From positions 124,001 to 188,000 of the forward strand of contig JACKEJ010000012.1 in assembly GCA_020633055.1 (NCBI GenBank): 64,000 nt of DNA. The letters are read 5' to 3'. The number at the start of each line of letters is the position of its first letter. Within the stretch, counting starts at the first letter, position 1. A program made the position numbers and the translations under genes. Shown here in pieces: positions 57,379 to 64,000 of the stretch. The notes under the pieces are model-generated. The model was not told the DNA's origin. It did not search any database and saw only the letters and a program-made list of their open reading frames with translations. Source of the stretch: Sandaracinaceae bacterium. Lineage in GTDB: Bacteria > Myxococcota_A > Polyangia > Polyangiales > Houyiibacteriaceae.

Positions 57379-58875
57379 GTGGTCGACGTCGCCGCGCTTC
57401 AACGAGAGAATGCCGAGCTACGCGGGCAGGTCGCGCAGCTCGTCGAACAGCTTGCGAAGCTGAACGAGCGCGTCGCCGAGCTGCTGGCCATCGCCCAGCG
57501 CAAGCAGCGCAAGACGCCTGCTCCGAAGCCCCCGGTGCCGCCGCCCACCGTCGAGGGCGCCGCCAAGCTCGCGTTCGAGGACCGGCCGCAGGCGCCGGAG
57601 AAACCCGACGAGGAGAAGAAGCCCAAGTCGCCCGTGAAGCCGACGGGCCGCAACAAGATCCCCGCGCACCTCGAGGCCGAGGAGCACGTTCTCCGACCGG
57701 ACACGTGCTCCCACTGTGGCAGCACCGCGCTCGACGCGGCCGAGGAACTCGCGGAAGAGAAGCTCCATGTCGTGAAGGAGCATCAACGTCGGCGCCGCGT
57801 GCTGCGGACCACGTGTCGCTGTCGCAGCTGCGGCGGACGCACCACGCCCCGCTCGTTGCCGGCGCCCTATGACCGCTCGAAGGTCACCTGCGAGTGGCTC
57901 GCGTGGTTCGTCCATCAGAAGTTCGGGCTGCTGACGCCACTCGACCGCATGCGCCGCGACCTCGCTGAGCGGGGCGTGCCGCTGGCGATGGGGACGTTGG
58001 TGTCGTTCGTCGAGCGCGCCGCGGACCTGCTCGCGCCTGTGGATGGCTACCACTGGCGGCAGCTCCTCGCGGGCTCGTGGATGGCCACCGACGGTACGGG
58101 CATCAAGGTGATCGTGCCCAAGCTCCCGGTCGCTCACAACGGCTACATCGAGCTGTACCGAAACCACGAGCTCGCGGTGTTCCAGTACGAGGCCGACAAG
58201 AGCAGCGAGTCGGTGGTGTCCAAGCTCGCGCCGTTCAAGGGCAAGCTCACGGCCGACGCCGAGCATCGCTTCAACGCGGTGTTCGAGACGGGGCGTGTGA
58301 TCGAGACCGGCTGCAACGCTCACGGGCGCCGCAAGTTTCGCGACGCCGAGGCCACCCAGCCAGGGCTCGCCAAAGAGGGCGGGGCGTTCATCGGCGCCAT
58401 CTACGGCGAAGAGGAGAAGGCGCAGGCGCTCGGTCTCGTAGGCGAGGCGTTGCGAGAGCATCGGCAACGCTACATCCGGCCGCTCGCAGACGACTTCGAG
58501 CGGTGGCTCGCCGCCGTCGAGCCCGTGCTCCTCCCCTCGGAACCGCTCATGGCGGCGGTGCGCTACTACAGAAACCACCGCGATGCGCTCTTCCGATTCA
58601 TCGACGACCCGGACGTCCCCATCGACAACTCGCCCACCGAGCGCGAGTTCCAGAACGTCGCGAAGCTGCGCCTGAACATGCTCTTTGCCGGCAGCTCCGA
58701 GGGAGCGCACCGTGCCTGCGTCCTGCTCGGCATCGTGGCTACCTGCCGCGCCAACGGGGTATCCGTCCAGGCCTACCTTGCCTGGGCCTTCGAACGGCTC
58801 GGCACCCACCGCGACGTGTTCGGGCTCGACGTGGCCGACATGACGCCGGCCGCGTTCAAGCGCTCCATGCTCTGA
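57379..58875 (+). CDS. tnpC: IS66 transposase TnpC
   Basis: 498 residues from GTG 57379. An N-terminal coiled coil (ELRGQVAQLVEQLAKLNERV) precedes a zinc finger (DTCSHCGS, then later CRCRSCGG) and a DDE catalytic domain (WMATDGTGIKV; late DNSPTEREFQNVAKLRLNML with the catalytic Glu), ending in the standard C-terminal extension. It is full length and apparently functional, so the element may still be mobile. Confidence 0.95.
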   Translation: MVDVAALQRENAELRGQVAQLVEQLAKLNERVAELLAIAQRKQRKTPAPKPPVPPPTVEGAAKLAFEDRPQAPEKPDEEKKPKSPVKPTGRNKIPAHLEAEEHVLRPDTCSHCGSTALDAAEELAEEKLHVVKEHQRRRRVLRTTCRCRSCGGRTTPRSLPAPYDRSKVTCEWLAWFVHQKFGLLTPLDRMRRDLAERGVPLAMGTLVSFVERAADLLAPVDGYHWRQLLAGSWMATDGTGIKVIVPKLPVAHNGYIELYRNHELAVFQYEADKSSESVVSKLAPFKGKLTADAEHRFNAVFETGRVIETGCNAHGRRKFRDAEATQPGLAKEGGAFIGAIYGEEEKAQALGLVGEALREHRQRYIRPLADDFERWLAAVEPVLLPSEPLMAAVRYYRNHRDALFRFIDDPDVPIDNSPTEREFQNVAKLRLNMLFAGSSEGAHRACVLLGIVATCRANGVSVQAYLAWAFERLGTHRDVFGLDVADMTPAAFKRSML

Positions 58876-58954
58876 ACCCCATGCACACGGCGAGCCCCCG
58901 ACCAGGCTCGCACGGGCCGACGTCCGTCGCATCCCGGTGTCGCTGATCGGTCAC

Positions 58955-59109
58955 CCCACGCCGACCGGGCCCAGGATGACGACGTTGCGCGCGCTCTCGA
59001 CGAAGCGGAGGCACACCAACGCGTCGAGCACCTTCCGGTCGAAGTGGACCTTGCTGGAGTGGTCCCAGCGCTCGAGCACCATGTCGCGGTTGAGCCCAGC
59101 GCTGTGGGG
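58955..59109 (-). pseudogene. N-terminal part of the broken istB
   Basis: On the minus strand this encodes LNRDMVLERWDHSSKVHFDR, then NVVILGPVGVG, the lead-in to the IstB Walker A motif, cut exactly at the IS66 target duplication. A TAG (59110-59112) closes the frame upstream, so the first about 60 residues of IstB are already lost. No istA is adjacent. Confidence 0.8.
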
Positions 59110-59287
59110 CTAGCGCGGTGACGCGCCGCCGTGGGGTTTGGGGTTCGCTCACGTGCGCTGTGTGCTTTCCGCTGACGATGGGGTGCACATGGACGCGACG
59201 GAACCGCTGAAGACCGGGTGCGGCGCGGGGACAAGGTTGTCAGCCGCTGCCGTCCCGACGCGAACCCTGTCGGTGATGGGTGCCTCG
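59110..59287. other. Spacer between istB remnant and lipoprotein gene
   Basis: I see no gene, hairpin with a T-run, or repeat here. It separates IS-related DNA from the toxin locus. Confidence 0.5.
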
Positions 59288-59815
59288 CTACTCGGGCCAG
59301 TTGATCTGGTTCCGCTGCAGGAAGTACTCCCCTGTGCCCGGGGAAAAGACGACGACCATCCGACGCGCTCTCCGGTGCTCAGCGGCCAGCGTCGCGTCTC
59401 CGAGACTCACTTCTGCCCCAAGCTGCGGACACTCCAAGTACACGCGAACGAGCGGCCCGTAGGGCCCGCGTATGCCCATGTATATGCGGGTCATTGACGA
59501 CGACGCGCAAGGAACGCTTGGTGACACGCTGGACACGTACTCGTCCAATCCATGCTCCACGTCATGAAGGTGGTGCTCTTGCAGAGGCCACCTCGATCCC
59601 AGGCCAGGACCGTCGAACGGGTCGGGGTTGTCGATGCGACCGCGATGACCGTCGACGAGAACCAAGATGTCATTCGTCCGCTTTGCCGGAACCACCATGC
59701 TGTCCGCGTCGCATCCACCTGTGAGCAGGCAAAGTGAAGCAGAAATCACGGCAGAGTAGATGCGCCAGACGAGACGTCTTCGTGTCTCGTTCGACGCGAT
59801 AAGGGAGTCAATCAT
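59288..59815 (-). CDS. Small lipoprotein immediately downstream of the Tc/Rhs toxin
   Basis: 175 residues from ATG 59815, one base after the toxin stop (59817-59819), so it is coupled to it. The signal ends at SLCLLTGGC (lipobox). The mature part is acidic with several Tyr/Phe-rich strands (YMGIRGPYGPLVRVYLECP). It is AT-richer than the surroundings. By position it could be an immunity or export partner of the toxin tip; no family match is recognised. Confidence 0.7.
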   Translation of the reverse strand: MIDSLIASNETRRRLVWRIYSAVISASLCLLTGGCDADSMVVPAKRTNDILVLVDGHRGRIDNPDPFDGPGLGSRWPLQEHHLHDVEHGLDEYVSSVSPSVPCASSSMTRIYMGIRGPYGPLVRVYLECPQLGAEVSLGDATLAAEHRRARRMVVVFSPGTGEYFLQRNQINWPE

Positions 59816-59816
59816 C

Positions 59817-62800
59817 TCAGTACGACGCCCTAAGGTGCATCCCGTGCTCGCGCCGAATGTCGTTCTCGGAAACGTGCTCCGCGCCGTCGTTCCACTCGAT
59901 GATGAGGCCCGACGATGTCTCGTAGACATGTGGTATTCCGACGGTCCTCAGCTCTTCGGCCTCCTCCATGATCGTTTGTCCTTCTGTCTGATACGCTCCT
60001 ACGTCTGTGCGACGGACTCCGCGCCGATTGTGGTCGGCGTGAAGTAGTTCGTGGAACAGCGCCATTGCTGGTTCTGAGAGTAGCTCTCGGCTGATTGTGT
60101 TCGTCGCCAGGTCCACGCGCACGACCTCAAAAGAATCATTCATGCTCCATCTCACGTCCGTGTCCGCGGCGACACCGTTCGTGCCAGCCCCTGGACCCCC
60201 GACCGGGGTCGCATACGAGTGTGGTTCTTGCGTCGTGGAGATGGTTGTCGTGTGTTCTGTGTCATTGGCAATCGACCGAACGAGTGCCAGTGAGTGCCTG
60301 TATTCGGAGGATGCGTTGGGATCGACCCAAATCTCACCATTCCGGATCTGCATCTGTTGTTCGCTGAGTCCAGTCATTTGCTGTAGCGTCCAGAGGATCG
60401 CTTGCTGGTCTGACGTGCTTCCCTGCACTCGTATGACGGTTCCAGTGCGGTCGACGAGTGTGGTCGGAGATGTTGAATATGCGTGAGATGCGACAGCTTG
60501 GGCTGCGTGACATGTCGACTCTCTAAGCGCAGCAAGTGTGCTGAACAAGGGATCCGCGGCGGTCCATCGCCCCGTTCTGGTGTCCAGGTACCTTGCGGAG
60601 TGGTAGCTGAGCCCGGTGCTTCCATCGCGCTCCTGCCCGGTGTAGCTGCGCTCGGGGAGATGCGCGGACTGGGCCCTTGGATGCCCGTAGGGGTAGTGCT
60701 CCATGCGCTGGAGGACGCCGCCTGCTTCGTCGGTGGACAGCACGACGCTGCCGAGGTGGTCACCGTGCCAGTACTCGACGAGCGGCTCGTGTGCGACGAG
60801 GAGGGTACGGGCTGCGGCGCGGAGGGTGTCGTCGACGCTGCGCTGGCTGTCCACTCCAGGCACGCCACTCACGCCGGCTTCGTTGGCGCGTACGACCCAT
60901 GCGTCGGCGGCGGTGACGCGGCCGTCGCCGCCAGCGGGGGCGCCGTCGGAGTGGGTGGTGGGGGCGAAGAGGGCGCTCTCGACCTTGGCGACGCGCTCGC
61001 CGTTGAGGCTGACGTAGACGGTGACGATGCCGTCGCGGACCTCGAGGTCGGGGCGCAGGTAGTGGGTGCGCTGGCCGTCGTCTTCCTTGAGGACGCGGTC
61101 GCGGGTGGCGCCGTAGGCGAAGCGGGCGACCGGCTCGCCGGAGTCCGCTGTCTCGACCTCGGTGAGCCTACCCATGAAGTCCCAGGTGTTCCGCTGGCCC
61201 TCGCGGGTGAGCATGTTGCCGGCTTCGTCGTAGGTGTAGGTCTGTGCGCCGCCTGCGGCCTGACCTGAGATGCTGGAGACGGCGTGGGGGCCTGCGCTGG
61301 TGCCGTCTTGTCCGTAGCCGAGCTCACCGAGGTGCATGAGGCTCTCGCGACCGCGGTCGGAGCGCTTCTCCACCAGGTTGTCGATGGTGTCGTAGGCGTA
61401 GCTGAGCGACTCGGCGGTGAGGCGGCCCTCGTCGAGGTGGGCGGCGGTGAGGCGGTAGAGGGCGTCGTACTCGAAGCGGCCGGCGCTGGTGGATTCCGTA
61501 GGCTCGGCCGGGCGCGCGTCGTTGAGGGTAACCAGGTGGTCGGCGCGGTTGAAGCCGTAGCTGTAGTCCTGGAGCGTGCCGCTCGGGCCGTTGGTCTCGA
61601 GGGTGTCGAGGCGCAGGCGTGCGTCGTACGTGCGGACGGTGCTGGTGCCGTTCGCGAAGTTGACGCGTGCGGGGAGGTTCTGGGGGTTGAAGGCGACGGA
61701 GGTGACGATGCCTGAGACGGATCGCTCGCGGGAGAGTCCGTCGTGGGTGCGTGCGAGGGAGTAGCCGCCCGGGTAGGTGGTGGCGGTGATGCGGTTGGCG
61801 TTGTCGAAGGTGTCGCTGACGGTGTAGCGGACGCCTTCACGCAGCGAGTGCGTGGTGACGAGGCGGCTGCGCGCGTCGCGCACCATGCGGTCGGCGCCGC
61901 GCTCGCCGTCGAGCAGCGGATACGACACGCTGGCGGCCATGCCCTCCGAGTATACGCACTCGGTGCAGGCGACGTCGCGGTCGTAGCGGGTCTCGACGAC
62001 GGTGCGCATGGGGTCGCGTTCGTCCCAGAAGGCGGTCTGGCGGTTGGCCTCGTCGAAGCTCGAGCGGGTGGTGACGCCGCGCGCGTCGGTGCGGGTGAGG
62101 GGGTTGTTGGCGTCGTCGTAGGTGAAGCGCGTGATGCCGCTGTCGGGGTGGGTGACCTCGGCGATGCGGCCGGCGAGGTCGTACACCTGCCACTGCTCGT
62201 TGCCGTGGTCGTCGAGCAGGCTGCGGATGCGGCCGAGCGCGTCGTAGCGGAAGCCGATGACCACCGGCGGGCCCTCCGCCGCGAGCAGACGCTCGAGCCG
62301 CAGCGTGCGGCCGAGGCCGTCGGCCACGGTGGTGGTGGGCGTGTTCGCGTGCGGGCTGCTCGGGTCCAAGTCCTCGCCATCGTAGGCGATGGTGCGCAGG
62401 GGCTGGTAGTCCGTGCGCAGGGTCGTCGCCGTCCCGTAGACGCTCTCGTCGGGCTGCGTCACGTGCAGCACGCGGCCCGTGGCATCGAACTGCGAGCGCA
62501 AGACACGCACGCCCGTGGGCGCGCTGCGGTCGCATGCGGCGGAGGTGCCGAGGTAGGGCTGGTAGACGCGGCTGGGCTCGCCCTGGATGTTGAAGGTGAC
62601 GTAGCCGGTGGCTTGGTACGTCCCGTCGCCGACGGCGGTGCGGTTCTGGACGGTGCGGCCCATGCCGTCGACGCAGTTCACGGCTTCGAGGTCGGGCGTG
62701 GGGCTGCCGGACACGCTCCGCGTGCGCGTGATGATGCGGCTCACCGGCTCGACCAGGTCGTAGGCGTACTCGGTGGTGGGCGTCGCGAGCGTGTCCCCCG

Positions 62801-64000
62801 GCTGCGCGATGCCTGTCACCCGCCCGTACTCGTCGTAGCCGTAGGCCGTCTCGCGGCGCTCGCTCATGTTGGTGGTGCCGACGACGCGCATCCACGCGGT
62901 GGAGCTCGTGATCTGCTCGAGCAGCGGCTCGTACGCCACCTCCATGCGGAGAGCATAGAAGTCGCTGCGCACGGCCGGGTCGTCGAAGAGGCGCAGCTCC
63001 GCGGTGGGCAGCACGCCGTCGGCGTCGTACTCCATCCGCACGTCGTGGCCGTTCGGGTCGCGCGCAACGGTGACGTTGCCGTGCGCGTCGTGCGCCAGGC
63101 GCGCGGTCTGGATGAAGTAGCTCCCGCCTGCGTCGCGACGTGCTTCGGTCCGCCGCGGGGTCCCGCGCGTGAGCGTCTGCCAGGGCAGGCCCACGAAGTC
63201 CGGCCCGTCGTAGTACGTGCGCTCGTCCGTGACCTCGGCACTCCCCTCCACGCCGTACATCTGCTTCTGGTACACGGCGCGCAAGATCCACCGGCCGCTC
63301 GTCGCGCTGCCTGGCGCGATGAAGCGCTGGATCTCGTGCATCTCGTCGCCGCGGCAGCTGGCGTCGCAGGGCTCACCCTGGACGTCGGGGCTGCGCCCGT
63401 TGCAGGCGGTGCACGCGCCCCCGCCCACCGCCGTCACGCCCAGCTGATGCTTCTCGGTCTGGTTGCCGTAGCCGTCGTGCGCGTAGGTCTCTTCGAGGGT
63501 GACCCACTCGCTCGCGGCGGCGCCCTCTTGGATCACGGTGGTCTTGCGCTCGGGGCACAGCCAGCGGATGGGGTACGTCACGCCCGCCGTCGCGATCTGC
63601 GCGAGCGGGCAGTCCGCGTACACGTAGGCCTCGGTCGACAGCACGCGCCCGTCGCTCTCCACCTGCTTGTCGGTCACGAGCCCGTGCCGGTAGCGGTCGG
63701 TCACGCCGAGGTCGAAGTGGTGCACGCTCCGGCCGTCCTCCATGGAGTCGTCGCCTTCCGCGAAGACCTCCACCTCGCCGAAGCCACGAAACTGGCTCTC
63801 CTCGCCGTCGTAGTAGCCGTCGCGGTAGTGCATGCGCTGGATCTGGCGCACCTGCGAGAGCGTGTCGTACGTCGTCAGCTGCTCGAGCACGAGCATCGCG
63901 TGCGGCAGCCGGTGCTCCCACGCGTCGGGCCCGCCGTCGCGGCCCATGTGCGCAACGGTCGTGCCGTAGGTCATCTCGATGACCTTGCCGATGCCGTTGT
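59817..64000 (-). CDS. Tc/SpvB-type YD-repeat toxin with C-terminal M91 metalloprotease (5' partial)
   Basis: At least 1393 residues; the frame stays open past the right edge. The visible N-terminal part (RLPHAMLVLEQLTTYDTLS; YRDGYYDGEESQFRGFGEV) matches the TcdB/SpvB middle region of ABC toxins. YD/RHS repeats fill the centre and end at the RHS core (YTGQERDGSTGLSYHSARYL; GRWTAADPLF). The last about 190 residues are a distinct tip with ALFHELLHADH (HExxH at 60039-60053), EEAEELRTVG and SENDIRREHGMHLRASY, the features of M91 (NleD-like) zinc peptidases. It is probably a delivered cytotoxic protease. Confidence 0.92.
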   Translation of the reverse strand, partial: NGIGKVIEMTYGTTVAHMGRDGGPDAWEHRLPHAMLVLEQLTTYDTLSQVRQIQRMHYRDGYYDGEESQFRGFGEVEVFAEGDDSMEDGRSVHHFDLGVTDRYRHGLVTDKQVESDGRVLSTEAYVYADCPLAQIATAGVTYPIRWLCPERKTTVIQEGAAASEWVTLEETYAHDGYGNQTEKHQLGVTAVGGGACTACNGRSPDVQGEPCDASCRGDEMHEIQRFIAPGSATSGRWILRAVYQKQMYGVEGSAEVTDERTYYDGPDFVGLPWQTLTRGTPRRTEARRDAGGSYFIQTARLAHDAHGNVTVARDPNGHDVRMEYDADGVLPTAELRLFDDPAVRSDFYALRMEVAYEPLLEQITSSTAWMRVVGTTNMSERRETAYGYDEYGRVTGIAQPGDTLATPTTEYAYDLVEPVSRIITRTRSVSGSPTPDLEAVNCVDGMGRTVQNRTAVGDGTYQATGYVTFNIQGEPSRVYQPYLGTSAACDRSAPTGVRVLRSQFDATGRVLHVTQPDESVYGTATTLRTDYQPLRTIAYDGEDLDPSSPHANTPTTTVADGLGRTLRLERLLAAEGPPVVIGFRYDALGRIRSLLDDHGNEQWQVYDLAGRIAEVTHPDSGITRFTYDDANNPLTRTDARGVTTRSSFDEANRQTAFWDERDPMRTVVETRYDRDVACTECVYSEGMAASVSYPLLDGERGADRMVRDARSRLVTTHSLREGVRYTVSDTFDNANRITATTYPGGYSLARTHDGLSRERSVSGIVTSVAFNPQNLPARVNFANGTSTVRTYDARLRLDTLETNGPSGTLQDYSYGFNRADHLVTLNDARPAEPTESTSAGRFEYDALYRLTAAHLDEGRLTAESLSYAYDTIDNLVEKRSDRGRESLMHLGELGYGQDGTSAGPHAVSSISGQAAGGAQTYTYDEAGNMLTREGQRNTWDFMGRLTEVETADSGEPVARFAYGATRDRVLKEDDGQRTHYLRPDLEVRDGIVTVYVSLNGERVAKVESALFAPTTHSDGAPAGGDGRVTAADAWVVRANEAGVSGVPGVDSQRSVDDTLRAAARTLLVAHEPLVEYWHGDHLGSVVLSTDEAGGVLQRMEHYPYGHPRAQSAHLPERSYTGQERDGSTGLSYHSARYLDTRTGRWTAADPLFSTLAALRESTCHAAQAVASHAYSTSPTTLVDRTGTVIRVQGSTSDQQAILWTLQQMTGLSEQQMQIRNGEIWVDPNASSEYRHSLALVRSIANDTEHTTTISTTQEPHSYATPVGGPGAGTNGVAADTDVRWSMNDSFEVVRVDLATNTISRELLSEPAMALFHELLHADHNRRGVRRTDVGAYQTEGQTIMEEAEELRTVGIPHVYETSSGLIIEWNDGAEHVSENDIRREHGMHLRASY

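Larger units (their letters stand above)
56569..58954 (+). mobile_element. Complete IS66-family insertion sequence
   Basis: A 2386-bp element. The ends are 25-bp inverted repeats, 56569-56593 and 58930-58954, matching at 24 of 25 positions and beginning GTGACC. It is flanked by an 8-bp target duplication, CCCACGCC, at 56561-56568 and 58955-58962; 8 bp is the IS66 norm. It carries three genes in the usual tnpA-tnpB-tnpC order, all apparently intact. Exact ends and target duplication mean the insertion is fairly recent. Confidence 0.95.

Overview
The window is GC-rich, densely coded chromosomal DNA that most resembles a myxobacterium (Myxococcota, Polyangiales/Sandaracinaceae-like; this assignment is inference). 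The evidence is a set of family hallmarks: cysteine-rich repeats followed by MYXO-CTERM-like tails, an OmpA protein with thrombospondin type 3 repeats, an AgmX/PglI-type C-terminal domain, FHA-TPR proteins, many lipoproteins and a PP2C-cNMP fusion. No phage genes, rRNA or CRISPR arrays were seen.

Layout. 0.1-4.9 kb: a J-domain/TPR protein, an Hsp70 and a third protein that shares a small N- or C-terminal module with the J-protein. 4.9-9.4 kb: a CorC/HlyC-type CBS transporter, then the conserved dnaX-ybaB-recR replication/repair cluster. 9.4-11.1 kb: a desaturase and an SDR on the minus strand. 11.2-14.9 kb: unknown envelope proteins, a chlorite dismutase/HemQ-family protein and aroC. 15.3-19.8 kb: two paralogous TPR proteins and a five-heme lipoprotein cytochrome. 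19.9-20.5 kb: panD and tRNA-Leu(UAA). 20.5-27.4 kb, minus strand: an AgmX-like lipoprotein, a surface lipoprotein, a PfkB kinase, mtnP, and a PDZ/VWA lipoprotein pair. 27.6-33.4 kb: FHA-TPR, OmpA-TSP3 and a membrane protein. 33.3-35.3 kb: an overlapping operon of a small unknown, an SctL/FliH-like stator protein and an M50 protease. 35.4-42.1 kb: two tandem histidine kinases and a PP2C-cNMP protein, flanked by two MYXO-CTERM-like surface proteins. 42.1-48.1 kb: P450/TetR divergon, an NTF2-like protein, a neutral ceramidase and an FAD oxidase. 48.2-55.2 kb: DUF2461, TrkA-N, DUF3124, an ExbD-like membrane protein, a Fur regulator and a PKD surface protein.

The last 9 kb is accessory DNA. It starts with an AbiEii-like remnant and a 25-bp copy of a tmRNA/tRNA 3' end (a probable attachment-site scar). 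A complete IS66-family element (25-bp inverted repeats, 8-bp target duplication) then sits inside the Walker A motif of a decayed istB. The window ends in a large Tc/SpvB-type YD-repeat toxin, cut by the right edge, whose C-terminal tip is an M91 (NleD-like) zinc metalloprotease, followed by a small lipoprotein gene.

A second window-wide pattern is that many genes lacking a Shine-Dalgarno carry a TANNNT hexamer 6-10 nt before the start codon, which predicts leaderless transcripts.
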